Notes: a model not told the origin generated them from the letters alone. 64,000 bases of DNA from an uncultured Clostridia bacterium (GCA_945912145.1 CAMEBF010000004.1:1-64000), one strand, 5' to 3'. Positions 41,959-53,739 are shown, counted from the stretch's first letter. Numbers and translations: made by a program.

Positions 41959-41987
41959 TTGCATTTTCGACGGTTTCGTTGTAAAAT
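41959..41987 (+). promoter_or_regulatory. promoter of pduL
   Basis: TTGCAT-17 nt-TAAAAT, 30 nt before the pduL start. Confidence 0.6.
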
Positions 41988-42017
41988 CGTTTTGGAAAAC
42001 CAGAAAGGAAATGAATT

Positions 42018-42590
42018 ATGGAAAAATTTATTGTTGAAACATCCGCAAGACACGTTCACGTTTCGCGTGAAGATTTAGACGTTTTATTCGGTGAGGGCTT
42101 CGAGCTGACCGTCAAGAAAGAGCTTTCCCAGCCCGGTCAGTATGCCACAAACGAAAAGGTCGCCGTGATAGGCCCCAAGAGCAGCTTCCCCGCTGTCTCC
42201 ATTCTCGGTCCCGTCAGAAACGCGACGCAGGTCGAGCTCTCCGCGACGGACGCCAGAAGCATCGGCGTCAAGGCTCCCGTCCGTGAATCCGGCGACATTG
42301 CCGGCTCCGGCGCGTGCAAAATCGTCGGTCCCAAGGGCGAAATCGAAATCAGCGAAGGCGTGATCGTCGCCAAACGTCACATTCATATGACGCCTGCCGA
42401 CGCCGAAACCTACGGCGTAACGGATAAAGAAGTCGTCAGCGTTAAGATTGATTCCGACGGTCGTTCCCTTGTATTCGGCGACGTCGTCGTCAGAGTCAGC
42501 GACAAGTTCAGTCTCGCCATGCACATCGACACCGACGAATCCAACGCCTGCGGCGCAACTCCCGCAACGATGGGCGAAATCGTCAAATAA
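42018..42590 (+). CDS. pduL: phosphate propanoyltransferase (PduL)
   Basis: The 190-residue protein matches the PduL family of zinc-dependent phosphotransacylases: ETSARHVHVSREDLDVLFG with metal His residues, GPVRNATQVELSATDARSIGV, and VIVAKRHIHMTPADAE. It converts acyl-CoA plus phosphate to acyl-phosphate and CoA, and feeds acetate/propionate kinase. No microcompartment shell genes lie nearby, so it may serve as the housekeeping phosphotransacetylase. It has its own promoter and terminator. Confidence 0.95.
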   Translation: MEKFIVETSARHVHVSREDLDVLFGEGFELTVKKELSQPGQYATNEKVAVIGPKSSFPAVSILGPVRNATQVELSATDARSIGVKAPVRESGDIAGSGACKIVGPKGEIEISEGVIVAKRHIHMTPADAETYGVTDKEVVSVKIDSDGRSLVFGDVVVRVSDKFSLAMHIDTDESNACGATPATMGEIVK

Positions 42591-42603
42591 ACAATACGAT
42601 ACC

Positions 42604-42637
42604 AAAAACCGACGGCCTTTTCCGAGACCGCCGGTTT
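42604..42637 (+). terminator. terminator of pduL
   Basis: AAAACCGACGG and CCGCCGGTTTT pair with one mismatch and the right arm runs into TTTTATAAT. Confidence 0.7.
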
Positions 42638-42683
42638 TATAATTTACCTCAAAGAATGCGTCTGTTCATCGGTATCGCCGTTT

Positions 42684-43631
42684 TTATTTTTTCTCGATAA
42701 TAACGGCTTGCGATCCATTTCCCATGAAAGCAGCTATGGATTCTTCCCGTCCGTATTTTTTACATTCTCCTGTTATGGGATCATTGAAATAATATCCGTT
42801 CTCGTCAAAACCAACGAGCAGCAGGCAGTGGTTCGGGCTAATCCAGGTATATGTTTTATCTGACCCTATTACATGAATCGTAGCGTTGACACGCGGGCTC
42901 TTCATGTCTGCCGTCGCCCATACAAGAACGGGCATATCATTGACAATATAACGCGCACATAAACTGTCCAAACTTTCTGAATAGGTATATGAAACGTCAT
43001 AATAATCGGGTTGGTCATCAAAAAACCGCTGCAGTGCGCGACAAAGTCCCGGCGCCCATATCCCCCAACTTTTGGAATCAGTCGGACTGCCGAGGAATGA
43101 AACATCCGGATCGCTGCCATACCAAACTCCGTTGATTCGATAGGGCGCAGTACCAAGTGATAAATACCTGTCAATAAATTGATACACGGTAATCTGAAAA
43201 CCGTAATACTTCAGCGCCATAACAGCCGAAACAGCCTCGCAGCCGGTAGGATATTCGGGATATTGACAAATTGTGTTGACTTGAATGAGCTTCGAGGTAA
43301 TCGGCTCCGGTTCCGGCTCATCAACGGCAAGACCTGCTGAAACCCTCAGCACCATTCTGGCGTCAACTGCTGTAATCATATTATCTCCATCATAATCAGC
43401 GGCTTTCCACGGAATATCCGACATATGAACCAAGCCGGACGCGGTACGCAAAATCAGGCGTGCATCAACAGCTGTCAAGACACCGTCCCCGTCCACATCT
43501 CCACACACAAACGCTTCATCAGCCGCTATTGGCTTCGATACGCATTCTTCTGACGTTGCTGCCGGAAAACACAAACAGGCAATCATTACGAAAACCAACC
43601 AAAATGATGGAACGATTTTTCTTATAATCAT
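42684..43631 (-). CDS. secreted C39-family cysteine peptidase-like protein with dockerin
   Basis: The 315-residue protein has a signal segment (FWLVFVMIACLCFPAATS), a dockerin pair (CGDVDGDGVLTAVDARLILR; AADYDGDNMITAVDARMVLR) and a Peptidase_C39_2 domain. In the latter, QYPEYPTGCEAVSAVMALKYYG holds the presumed catalytic Cys, and NHCLLLVGFDENGYYFNDPI the His and Asp. It could cleave proteins or peptides outside the cell. The start at 43631 follows GGAG by about 10 nt; no better start lies upstream. Confidence 0.85.
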   Translation of the reverse strand: MIIRKIVPSFWLVFVMIACLCFPAATSEECVSKPIAADEAFVCGDVDGDGVLTAVDARLILRTASGLVHMSDIPWKAADYDGDNMITAVDARMVLRVSAGLAVDEPEPEPITSKLIQVNTICQYPEYPTGCEAVSAVMALKYYGFQITVYQFIDRYLSLGTAPYRINGVWYGSDPDVSFLGSPTDSKSWGIWAPGLCRALQRFFDDQPDYYDVSYTYSESLDSLCARYIVNDMPVLVWATADMKSPRVNATIHVIGSDKTYTWISPNHCLLLVGFDENGYYFNDPITGECKKYGREESIAAFMGNGSQAVIIEKK

Positions 43632-43752
43632 TCTGCGATTTCTCCATCTGCAATGATATAAAAACACTATTTTCCGCAAATTGCGACAATGCAGATCATT
43701 CATTTTTTCCGGATAAAATATAGAATCTATTACGAATAATTCGTGATATGAT

Positions 43753-43782
43753 ACGGACAGAAGCCGCAAAGCCTCTGTCCGT
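43753..43782 (+). terminator. hairpin between the C39 peptidase and DUF4179-like genes
   Basis: ACGGACAGA/TCTGTCCGT over a 12-nt loop with TTTTCTT on the plus strand. The neighbouring genes are on the minus strand, where it has no U tract, so its use as a terminator is uncertain. Confidence 0.4.
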
Positions 43783-43794
43783 TTTCTTATCCCC

Positions 43795-45066
43795 TTATCG
43801 GCTCAGATCCACGAGAATACATTCACGCGAATCCAGCGTAATCTCCATCGCAAGATTCGACAAATCCTTGTCGCTGTCCACCAGGAAACCGACCGTTACG
43901 GTTTTGGTTTCATCCTTTGCAACGGGGACAAAAAAGAAGCTACCCGAATCACCGTTCTGTCCGCTGATGTAGAACATATGACTATCGCTGAAATATTCTC
44001 CTGTGACAGCGTCCTTAAGGACTCCGTCAACATAGTATTCTGCCTGCTCGCCGGTTCTGTTTTCCACCGTCATTTCAACCAGTACCAGACGGCGTCCGAC
44101 GATTTCCGATTTTTCCAGCACATTCAATGTGTCTATGCCGTCGCCATACCGATAGGTTTTACGTTCATACGGCTTCAGATTGCCTGATTCATCAATTTCA
44201 TCACGGTGACTCTTATTGATGGACGTCATATCAAGGTTCGACACATTGTCGCAAACCTGCACCCCTTGAACGGTCATCCGGAACCCCTCATTCGGCCATT
44301 TGGTAAACGAAATCGTATCTCCGCAGGATTTATGAATCGTATTTTTGTTCAGTATTCCTGCCGGAACGCTGATCTCCTCTACACCGGAAATATACGTTTC
44401 TACGATGAAAGCGTTCGATTTGTCCGTTTCCTCAAGAGAGATATTTTCGGCAATTTTCAGCAGCTCCTCGTCGCTGACGTCTTCATCCGCCATACAGCGA
44501 AGCACATAGCCGAAATCATCAAAATAGATGAGCAGCTCCCGGCTGCCGGAATCCGCGTACCGAATCACGGCGCCTTTCCTCTCGCCGAACATTGTCTCCG
44601 TCACGCTGCCGACATATCTGAAATCCAGATTCTTCGCCGTCTCCTTCTCATACAGAATAAAGGTCAGACCACCGACTCCGTCACCGTTTGTACTGGTATA
44701 CTTATACGGAGGATCAAGCGGTATGATGCTCTCCGGCAGCCAACCGAGATTGACTTTGACATACGGCACGGTTTTGGCCGCTTCCCCACTCTCATCTTCC
44801 GATGCCTCACTGTCATCTTCCAATGACAGGGCAACCTGATACCTTCCGATCTGATGCAGCCAGCTCTGCACGGTTTCGCTGTTTGCGAAAACCGAGACCG
44901 CCAGAACAACCGTCATCGCCGCCGCGATCAACGCGATTTTCACGGTTTTCGGGAATGCTTTTCTCTTATTCTGTCCGACGCAGTCCAGCGAAGACAGCGT
45001 TTCTGCAATCTGCGCGTGAAAGCTTTCCGGCATTTTCACATAGTCTTCTTTTTGCCTTTTATCCAT
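43795..45066 (-). CDS. membrane protein paired with an ECF sigma factor (DUF4179-like, putative anti-sigma)
   Basis: The 423-residue protein has a cytoplasmic ~40-residue N-terminus, one membrane helix (VKIALIAAAMTVVLAVSVFA) and a large extracytoplasmic region with YGDGIDTLNVLEKSEIVGRRLVLVEMTVEN near the C-terminus. It lies 2 nt after the sigma factor gene, a typical sigma/anti-sigma pairing. It lacks a visible zinc ZAS motif. The anti-sigma role is inferred from the position and topology. Confidence 0.7.
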   Translation of the reverse strand: MDKRQKEDYVKMPESFHAQIAETLSSLDCVGQNKRKAFPKTVKIALIAAAMTVVLAVSVFANSETVQSWLHQIGRYQVALSLEDDSEASEDESGEAAKTVPYVKVNLGWLPESIIPLDPPYKYTSTNGDGVGGLTFILYEKETAKNLDFRYVGSVTETMFGERKGAVIRYADSGSRELLIYFDDFGYVLRCMADEDVSDEELLKIAENISLEETDKSNAFIVETYISGVEEISVPAGILNKNTIHKSCGDTISFTKWPNEGFRMTVQGVQVCDNVSNLDMTSINKSHRDEIDESGNLKPYERKTYRYGDGIDTLNVLEKSEIVGRRLVLVEMTVENRTGEQAEYYVDGVLKDAVTGEYFSDSHMFYISGQNGDSGSFFFVPVAKDETKTVTVGFLVDSDKDLSNLAMEITLDSRECILVDLSR

Positions 45067-45068
45067 GA

Positions 45069-45533
45069 TTACTCCTCCAGTATCGTTTTCAGTTTTTGTC
45101 GTCCTGCCGACAGGCGGCTTTTTACCGTTCCCGGCGGAATCCCGAGGATTTTCCCCGTTTCCTCCACCGAATAGCCCTCGATGTAGTAAAGCTCCACCGT
45201 GATTCTGATTTTTTCGGGAAGTGACGCGACGGCTTCATAGAGTTCGGTGCGGTTTTCTTCCTCACGTACGCCATCGGCCTCCATGTACTCAGAAAACACC
45301 GTCTGCCGGCGTTTTTCCCTCTGCACCCGATAGCATTCGTTCAGCAGAATCCGCACAAGCCATGTCGTGAAATACTGCTCCTCCCTGAGTCGCGGCAAAG
45401 CGGCATACGCCTTGTATATCGCCTGCGCGACGGCGTCCTCACAATCGCTGTCCGAAAACAGAATCGTCTTGGCGATCCGGTAAAGCATCTGCTCATTCGA
45501 CAGAACCTTTTCGGAAAAAGTCTCTTTATCCAT
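45069..45533 (-). CDS. ECF-family RNA polymerase sigma factor
   Basis: The 154-residue protein has region 2 (DCEDAVAQAIYKAYAALPRLREEQYFTTWLVRILLNECYRVQR) and region 4 (LPEKIRITVELYYIEGYSVEETGKILGIPPGTVKSRLSAGRQKLK). It belongs to the sigma-70 ECF group, in which the partner membrane protein commonly controls the factor. The ATG at 45533 follows AAAGGA; the longer frame has no ribosome site. Confidence 0.93.
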   Translation of the reverse strand: MDKETFSEKVLSNEQMLYRIAKTILFSDSDCEDAVAQAIYKAYAALPRLREEQYFTTWLVRILLNECYRVQREKRRQTVFSEYMEADGVREEENRTELYEAVASLPEKIRITVELYYIEGYSVEETGKILGIPPGTVKSRLSAGRQKLKTILEE

Positions 45534-45719
45534 GCTTTGTATCCTTTCCATGCAAACGGTACCGATTTTGCATTTCACTAATTAGATGATTTCAGGCGTA
45601 AACGGTTCGCTTCCTTTATAAAAAAAGCTTAGCCTGTTTTTTACACGCAGTCAAGAACTGATAAAAAAAAATCGCCCCAACTTTTTTCGCATTTCTTGTA
45701 TTTTTTTTCGTTTTGCCTA

Positions 45720-47456
<1,737 letters not shown>

Positions 47457-47465
47457 GGTGATTTT

Positions 47466-48341
47466 ATGAAATCTGCGAAAAAAATCAACGCAAAAGAAGT
47501 TTTTCTGGATATTGCCATCTGCATCGCCGGCAGCTTCATCTATGCCGTTGGCGTCAACTGTTTTATCTCGTCCAATGATATTTCCTCCGGCGGTGCAACG
47601 GGTCTTGCCATTCTGATCAACTACCTGTGGGATCTGCCGATCGGCGCGTCCATGTTCGTGCTGAACATTCCGCTGTTTATCATTTCGTTTATTGTTTTCG
47701 GCTGGCAGTTCATCGTCAAAACGCTGTTCGCGACCTTATCGGTCTCTGTGCTGATCGACGTCGGCGCACTGTTTTTGCCGGTCTACAGCGGCGATACACT
47801 TCTGGCGGCACTCTTCGGCGGCGCGCTGATGGGCGTCGGGCTCGGCGTTATTTTCACACGAGGCGCGACAAGCGGCGGCACCGATATTCTCGGCAGGCTG
47901 CTCAAAAAGAAATTCCCCCATGTTTCCATGGGCAGGCTCGTCATGATCTGCGATCTGTTCGTCGTCATGCTCTCGGGGCTTGTGTACCGCAACATCGAAA
48001 ACATTCTGTATGCGACCATCGTCTTCCTCGTCTCGAGCAAGGCCATCGACTTCGTGCTCTACGGCAGCGACCGCGGCAAAATGATGATGATTATCTCCCC
48101 CAAAGCGAAGGAAATCGCCAAGGCTATCACCGCCGAAACACCGCGCGGCGTCTCGATTCTTCCCGTTCAGGGCGCCTATACCGGCGAAGAGAAGCATATG
48201 CTGCTCAGTGTCGTCCGGCCGCATGAAGTGGCGACGATCCGCAAAATCGTCAGACGCTTCGATGAACAGCCGTTTATTATCATTTCCGACGCGTCGGAAA
48301 TTCTCGGCCTCGGCTTCAAGCCGACTGACAACGACCTTTAA
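47466..48341 (+). CDS. YitT-family membrane protein (DUF161/DUF2179)
   Basis: The 291-residue protein has five or six membrane helices (CIAGSFIYAVGVNCFISSNDISSGGATGLAILINYL..) and a C-terminal cytoplasmic DUF2179 domain (KEIAKAITAETPRGVSILPVQGAYTGEEKHMLLSVVR). The role is unknown. GAGGTGATTTT precedes the ATG and it lies 9 nt after mrnC. Confidence 0.9.
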   Translation: MKSAKKINAKEVFLDIAICIAGSFIYAVGVNCFISSNDISSGGATGLAILINYLWDLPIGASMFVLNIPLFIISFIVFGWQFIVKTLFATLSVSVLIDVGALFLPVYSGDTLLAALFGGALMGVGLGVIFTRGATSGGTDILGRLLKKKFPHVSMGRLVMICDLFVVMLSGLVYRNIENILYATIVFLVSSKAIDFVLYGSDRGKMMMIISPKAKEIAKAITAETPRGVSILPVQGAYTGEEKHMLLSVVRPHEVATIRKIVRRFDEQPFIIISDASEILGLGFKPTDNDL

Positions 48342-48356
48342 TTCCGGAGGAAATCC

Positions 48357-50165
48357 ATGAAAATACCAAAGAAACACATCAGAAATTTTTCCATCATCGC
48401 CCATATCGATCACGGCAAGTCCACGCTGGCCGACCGTCTGCTGGAGCTGACCAATTCCGTCGCGAAGCGCGATATGCAGCAGCAGATCTTAGACGATATG
48501 GACTTAGAGCGTGAGCGCGGCATCACGATCAAGGCGCACGCCGTCACGCTTTACTATACGCAGGACGGCGAAGAATACGAGCTGAACCTCATCGACACCC
48601 CCGGTCACGTGGACTTTAACTATGAGGTCTCGCGTTCCCTGGCGGCGTGCGAAGGCGCCGTGTTGATCGTGGACGCGACGCAGGGCATCGAAGCGCAGAC
48701 GCTCGCGAACACCTATTTAGCACTCGATCACGACTTAGAGTTAGTGCCTGTCATCAATAAAATCGACCTGCCCGCCGCCGATCCCGACCGTGTCGCGCTC
48801 GACATTGAAGAGATTATCGGTCTGGACGGCTCCCTTGCGCCGCGCGTTTCCGCCAAAACGGGCGAAAATGTGGAGGAAGTGCTCAAGCAGATTGTGGCTC
48901 TCGTTCCCTGTCCCGAAGGCGACGATGACGCGCCGCTGCGCGCACTTGTTTTTGACTCGGTTTATGATAATTACAAAGGCGTTATCGTCTATGTCCGCAT
49001 CATGGACGGCACGATCAAACCCGGCGACACCATGCGGATGATGGCGACCGGTGCGGAATTCACCGTCGTGGAAGTCGGCAAGATGGCGGCGACATCCCTG
49101 AATCCCGCGAAAAAACTTTGCGCGGGAGAAGTCGGCTACATAACGGCGTCGATTAAAACCGTTCGCGATGCGCGTGTCGGCGACACGGTGACAACGGCGG
49201 AGAACCCCGCCGCCGAGCCGCTTGCCGGCTATAAAAAGGTCAATCCCATGGTCTTCTGCGGCATCTATCCCGCCGACGGCGCAGACTACGAAGCACTCAA
49301 AGAGGCACTCGAAAAACTGCAGCTCAACGATGCCGCGCTGTCCTTTGAGCCCGAGACGTCCGGCGCGCTGGGCTTCGGCTTCCGCTGCGGCTTTCTGGGA
49401 CTTCTGCACCTCGAAATCATTCAGGAACGTCTGGAACGCGAATACGATCTGGATCTGGTTTCGACCGTACCGAGCGTTATCTATAAAATTCATATGCGGA
49501 ACGGCGAAGTACTTGAGATCGACAACCCGACCAAATATCCCGACCCGGCGGAGATCGACTTCGCCGAAGAGCCGATGACGGACGCGCACATCTTCTCGCC
49601 GCCCGAATTTGTCGGCACGATTATGGATCTGTGTCAGGAACGGCGCGGCAATTACAAGGGCATGATCTATATTTCCGCCGACCGTGTGGAGATCAGCTAC
49701 GACCTGCCGCTCAACGAGATCATTTATGATTTCTTCGACGCGCTCAAATCCAGAACTAAGGGCTACGCTTCGTTCGACTATGAGCTCAAGGGTTACGAAC
49801 AGAGCAATCTCGTCAAGCTCGACGTCCTGCTCAACGGTGACGCCGTGGACGCGCTGTCCTTTATCATTCATTCGGACAAGGCCTACGGCCGCGCCAGAAA
49901 AATCGCCGAAAAGCTCAAGGACAACATTCCGCGGCAGATGTTTGAAATCCCGATTCAGATCGCCATCGGCGGCAAGATCATCGCCCGCGAAACGGTCAAG
50001 GCGTTACGGAAAGACGTTCTGGCGAAGTGCTACGGCGGCGACATCACGCGAAAGAAAAAGCTGCTCGAAAAGCAGAAAGAGGGCAAAAAAAGAATGCGCT
50101 CTTTCGGCACGGTCGAAGTGCCGCAGGAGGCATTTATGGCGATCCTCAAGCTCGACGAGCAATGA
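48357..50165 (+). CDS. lepA: elongation factor 4 (LepA)
   Basis: The 602-residue translational GTPase has [15 protein letters not shown] (P-loop), [34 protein letters not shown] and [10 protein letters not shown]. The C-terminus is the LepA type ([38 protein letters not shown]). It back-translocates or rescues ribosomes. GGAGG precedes the ATG. Confidence 0.97.
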   Translation: MKIPKKHIRNFSIIAHIDHGKSTLADRLLELTNSVAKRDMQQQILDDMDLERERGITIKAHAVTLYYTQDGEEYELNLIDTPGHVDFNYEVSRSLAACEGAVLIVDATQGIEAQTLANTYLALDHDLELVPVINKIDLPAADPDRVALDIEEIIGLDGSLAPRVSAKTGENVEEVLKQIVALVPCPEGDDDAPLRALVFDSVYDNYKGVIVYVRIMDGTIKPGDTMRMMATGAEFTVVEVGKMAATSLNPAKKLCAGEVGYITASIKTVRDARVGDTVTTAENPAAEPLAGYKKVNPMVFCGIYPADGADYEALKEALEKLQLNDAALSFEPETSGALGFGFRCGFLGLLHLEIIQERLEREYDLDLVSTVPSVIYKIHMRNGEVLEIDNPTKYPDPAEIDFAEEPMTDAHIFSPPEFVGTIMDLCQERRGNYKGMIYISADRVEISYDLPLNEIIYDFFDALKSRTKGYASFDYELKGYEQSNLVKLDVLLNGDAVDALSFIIHSDKAYGRARKIAEKLKDNIPRQMFEIPIQIAIGGKIIARETVKALRKDVLAKCYGGDITRKKKLLEKQKEGKKRMRSFGTVEVPQEAFMAILKLDEQ

Positions 50166-51274
50166 AAGGGCTGTATTTTCACATTCCGTTCTGCCGCTCG
50201 AAATGCCCGTACTGCGATTTCTATTCCCGTCTGCCGGACGATGCTATGCTCGACGCCTATACCGACGCGCTGTGTGACGAAATGAGCACCGGCACGCGCA
50301 CGGCGGCTTTTACCGAAAACGCCGACCTGTCCTTTGACACCGTGTATTTCGGCGGCGGCACGCCGTCCGTTTTAGGCGGTGAGAGGCTGCTGCGGATTCT
50401 GAACGAAGCCAAAAAGGCTTATCGCATTGCTGAAAATGCAGAAATCACCGTGGAATGCAATCCGTCGGGTGTGGACGAAGAATTTTTCCGACAGCTCGCG
50501 CACGGCGGCGTCAATCGGATTTCGTTGGGACTGCAATCGGCAGTCGATGCGGAACGACGGCAGCTCGGACGCTTCGCCGACAAAAAACAGGTGGAAAAAG
50601 CCCTGAAAAACACCCAAAAAAGCGGGATCACGAACCTCTCACTTGATGTGATGATCGGCATTCCGGATCAGACGATCGCGTCCCTTGACGAAACGCTGCA
50701 ATTCTGCCTCTCCATGGGCGTCCCGCATATCAGCGCCTATATGCTCGCGCTCGAGGAAAATACCGTTTTCTACAGACGGCGCGACAGGCTGAACCTGCCC
50801 GACGAGGACGCAGTCTGTGAGCTGTATCTGCATATGGCGGAAACGCTTACAAAAAACGGAATCCTGCAATATGAAATTTCCAATTTCGCAAAACCGGGTT
50901 TCCCCAGCCGTCACAATCTGAAATACTGGAACTGTGAGGAATATCTGGGGCTCGGCCCATCGGCGCACTCCTTCCTCGGCGGAAAACGGTTTTTCTTTCC
51001 CCGCGATACGGACGGATTTATAAAGGGAGACTGCGCCGTTTTTGACGCTTTCGGCGGCGATGCGGAAGAATACCTGATGCTTCGTCTGCGGCTGACGGAC
51101 GGCGTACGATTTGCCGACTACAAAGAGCGTTTCGATTCTCCCCTGCCGGACGGTTTTCTGAAAAAAGCGCACGCTTTCGCCGGACAGGGACTGATGACTC
51201 TCACGGATGAACACGCCGCGCTGACGCGAAACGGATTTCTGGTATCGAATTATATTGTAAGCGAATTACTGTAA
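50162..51274 (+). CDS. hemW: radical SAM heme chaperone HemW
   Basis: The 370-residue protein has the radical-SAM [12 protein letters not shown] cluster motif (CxxxCxxC, plus aromatic), [11 protein letters not shown], and the late [36 protein letters not shown]. HemW proteins bind heme and pass it to targets; they resemble the oxygen-independent coproporphyrinogen oxidase. Its ATG overlaps the lepA stop (ATGA). Confidence 0.95.
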   Translation: MKGLYFHIPFCRSKCPYCDFYSRLPDDAMLDAYTDALCDEMSTGTRTAAFTENADLSFDTVYFGGGTPSVLGGERLLRILNEAKKAYRIAENAEITVECNPSGVDEEFFRQLAHGGVNRISLGLQSAVDAERRQLGRFADKKQVEKALKNTQKSGITNLSLDVMIGIPDQTIASLDETLQFCLSMGVPHISAYMLALEENTVFYRRRDRLNLPDEDAVCELYLHMAETLTKNGILQYEISNFAKPGFPSRHNLKYWNCEEYLGLGPSAHSFLGGKRFFFPRDTDGFIKGDCAVFDAFGGDAEEYLMLRLRLTDGVRFADYKERFDSPLPDGFLKKAHAFAGQGLMTLTDEHAALTRNGFLVSNYIVSELL

Positions 51275-51283
51275 GGAGAAACT

Positions 51284-51544
51284 ATGGATTCAAGAGTAAA
51301 AAAACGCATTGGCGCGAACATGGACATTGATTTCAGCAACGCCGACTTCGGGAATACCCGTTGTCCGTGGAACGACGCCGAAAACACCGTTATGCACAAA
51401 TGTGCGGTCAAGAACACCTCGATCTGCCCGTATTTCTGCGGCGTTCAATACTTAGACAGCGTGCTGTGCAGTTACCCGCATGAAACGCTGACCGTTTTGA
51501 CGCAGGACGAAATCGACAGAAACATAGAGGAGCTGCGGGAATGA
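51284..51544 (+). CDS. uncharacterised small Cys protein
   Basis: The 86-residue protein has several cysteines (CPWNDAENTVMHKCAVKNTSICPYFCG..LCSYPHE) and no membrane segment or signal. It is probably a metal-binding or redox peptide. It lies 9 nt after hemW behind AAGGAG, and its last codons overlap the next start (ATGA). No family is recognised. Confidence 0.75.
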   Translation: MDSRVKKRIGANMDIDFSNADFGNTRCPWNDAENTVMHKCAVKNTSICPYFCGVQYLDSVLCSYPHETLTVLTQDEIDRNIEELRE

Positions 51545-51918
51545 AACGGGAATTGGGAATCGCGCGCTGCGGCCTTGCTTGCTGTCTTTGTTCGGAAAAC
51601 ACGGTCTGCACCGGCTGTCAGGATGACGCCTGCGCGGGAAAAGACTGGTGCGAAAACAGAAAATGCTCCCGCGAAAAAAATTTTGCCGGTTGCTATGAAT
51701 GCCCCGAGAACTGCCGCAAAGGAATGCTCGCGAAGAGCAAGCCCTACGGCTTTACGCAATTCACCAAGCGATACGGCGCCAAGGAATTGCTCGACTGCCT
51801 CGAACGCAATGAGGCAAACGGCGTGATCTATCACCGAAACGGCATTGTCGGCGACTACGACGGATTCGATTCCGCAGAGGATTTGGCAAAATTTATAAAA
51901 ACAGGAAAACGAACATAA
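51541..51918 (+). CDS. DUF3795-like Cys-rich protein
   Basis: The 125-residue protein begins with CGLACCLCSENTVCTGCQDDAC and has GCYECPENCRKGML, matching the cysteine spacing of DUF3795 zinc-binding proteins. The start overlaps the previous gene by 4 nt. It is the last gene of the operon; a terminator follows. Confidence 0.85.
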   Translation: MKRELGIARCGLACCLCSENTVCTGCQDDACAGKDWCENRKCSREKNFAGCYECPENCRKGMLAKSKPYGFTQFTKRYGAKELLDCLERNEANGVIYHRNGIVGDYDGFDSAEDLAKFIKTGKRT

Positions 51919-51922
51919 AAGC

Positions 51923-51950
51923 AATCGGCTCTCCGAACGGAAAGCCGATT
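51923..51950. terminator. bidirectional terminator
   Basis: AATCGGCT/AGCCGATT stem is followed by CTTTG on the plus strand. It lies between the obgE operon end and the convergent GH2 gene. Confidence 0.65.
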
Positions 51951-51957
51951 CTTTGTA

Positions 51958-53709
51958 TCATTCTTCAATTTTCGCTTTCTGAAGATTGCATTCGCGGATT
52001 TTCTGTCTCGCCTGTTCGCTGAATTTATGCGCTCTGGCGTAGGTCACAAGGCCGTTCTGCTCCTGTTCGACGTCGGTCAGCTGCGTGTAGCACATCCCCA
52101 TGCAGTCGCTTTTCAGAATCGCTTCGGTATCGGAAATATAGTGCGCGACAAAATCGTCCTCGCTGGTTTCCTTGACATAGCCCCAGCTGACGGATTCGTC
52201 ATTGTTGAACGCGATGCCGCCGTACTCCGAAAGGAAGATGGGTAATCCTTTGAGCTGATGCTGCGTCAGGAAGCCTGCTTTCTGAATTTTATTGAGCATC
52301 AACAGCTTCTTTTCTTCTTTCGTGCCGTTCTTATGGTTATGCACGTGCTCCGTGATCTCCTCGGCAGTGTGGGAATAATCGTGATAATCATCGATGTCCG
52401 TCACGTAGAGATAGCCGCCGCTTGAACCGATTACCGGACGGTACGGATCGTATTTTTTCGTCTCGGCATAGAGCACCTTCTGGCAGTATGCGTCGCAGAA
52501 CTGCGCGCCGTCCCAGGTTTCATTCAGCGGACACCAACCGATGATGGCAGGATGATTATAATCGCGTACCAGCTCTTCGCGCCATTCGGATACAAAATGA
52601 TTCAGTCCCTTTTTGCTCTTTTTGGAATCGAGCGAGCAGCCCCAGTTCGGGAACTCTCCCCAGATCAGATAGCCTTTCTGATCGGCATAATACAGATACT
52701 GCTCCTCAAAAATCTTTTCATGCGGTCTTGCGCCGTTAAAGCCGAAATCGATCGCGATGTCGATATCCTTCTCGATATCCTCGGCGGTCGGGAACGTATA
52801 AATTCCGTCGGGATGGAAGCCCTGATCGAGAATCTGCCGCAGAAAAACGGATTTTCCGTTGAACAGGAATTTGCCGTCTTTCAGCTCAATGCTGCGGAAG
52901 CCCGTATAGGTCTTGACGGTATCGACAACTTCACCGTCCTTTTTCACCGTCAGCACGATGTCGTAAAGCTCCGGCGCAAGCACGTCCCAGAGCTTCACTT
53001 CGCCGTCAAGCGTCACGCTGAACGCAAAGCTGTCCTTTTGGACGGCTCCCTCACCCTCGGCGACCTTTTCGCCCTGATAGAAAACCTCTGCCGACACAAC
53101 CGCGTTCGCGCCGTTTTCGACAATGCCCTTGATGTCGATCGTCTTGGTTTCGGGGAACGCCGTAATCTTGCGAGCCGAAATGTAAGTATCCGCTACAAAT
53201 TCCAGCCAGACGGTCTGCCAGATGCCCGTTGTACGCGTATAGGAGCAGCCATAGCTCTCAAAGCGGTTCGACTGCTTGCCCGACGGGATCTCGAGGCTCT
53301 TCGTATCGTCCTTGGCATTGAGCACCAGCGTGTTTTCGCCCTCATGCAAGTATTCCGTAATATCAAACGAAAAAGAAATATAGCCGCCTTTGTGCGTTCC
53401 CGCTTTTTTGCCGTTCACATAGAGAATCGCTTCATAATCGACCGCGCCGAAATGCAGCAGCACGCGGCCGGCAAGCTCTTCCGCTGTCATCGTCACCGTG
53501 CGTCTGTACCAGACAGATGTCATAAAATCCTTATGCTCAATGCCGGACAGCTTGCTCTCCGGGCAGAACGGCACTTCGATTTTTGCGGCATACGCCGTTT
53601 CGTCGGCAAGATAATTCTTCTTATCGTCAATTTCAAAGTCCCACTGGCCGTTCAGATTGCGCCAGTTTTCGCGCACAAAAGACGGTCTGGGGTATTCGGG
53701 TCTGTACAT
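51958..53709 (-). CDS. glycoside hydrolase family 2 enzyme (beta-galactosidase/glucuronidase type)
   Basis: The 583-residue protein has the GH2 sugar-binding domain (ENWRNLNGQWDFEIDDKKN), an Ig-like domain and the TIM barrel (FLFNGKSVFLRQILDQGFHPDG). The acid/base Glu397 is in CPLNETWDG and the nucleophile Glu495 in FLSEYGGIAF. It has no signal peptide, so it acts inside the cell. The substrate could be a beta-galactoside, glucuronide or mannoside. The promoter is at 53740-53768; GGAGAG precedes the ATG. Confidence 0.93.
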   Translation of the reverse strand: MYRPEYPRPSFVRENWRNLNGQWDFEIDDKKNYLADETAYAAKIEVPFCPESKLSGIEHKDFMTSVWYRRTVTMTAEELAGRVLLHFGAVDYEAILYVNGKKAGTHKGGYISFSFDITEYLHEGENTLVLNAKDDTKSLEIPSGKQSNRFESYGCSYTRTTGIWQTVWLEFVADTYISARKITAFPETKTIDIKGIVENGANAVVSAEVFYQGEKVAEGEGAVQKDSFAFSVTLDGEVKLWDVLAPELYDIVLTVKKDGEVVDTVKTYTGFRSIELKDGKFLFNGKSVFLRQILDQGFHPDGIYTFPTAEDIEKDIDIAIDFGFNGARPHEKIFEEQYLYYADQKGYLIWGEFPNWGCSLDSKKSKKGLNHFVSEWREELVRDYNHPAIIGWCPLNETWDGAQFCDAYCQKVLYAETKKYDPYRPVIGSSGGYLYVTDIDDYHDYSHTAEEITEHVHNHKNGTKEEKKLLMLNKIQKAGFLTQHQLKGLPIFLSEYGGIAFNNDESVSWGYVKETSEDDFVAHYISDTEAILKSDCMGMCYTQLTDVEQEQNGLVTYARAHKFSEQARQKIRECNLQKAKIEE

Positions 53710-53739
53710 CGTTATCTCTCCTGAATGTTTATTTTCTTG

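Noticed and set aside
42018-42590. Bacterial microcompartment locus suggested by pduL
   Set aside because: No shell proteins or other pdu/eut genes lie near it.
43753-43782. Terminator for the DUF4179-like gene
   Set aside because: The U tract is on the plus strand, opposite to the transcript; kept only as a hairpin with low confidence.
48741-49871. Open frame antisense to lepA
   Set aside because: lepA is a strong match in its own frame; the antisense product is unrecognisable.
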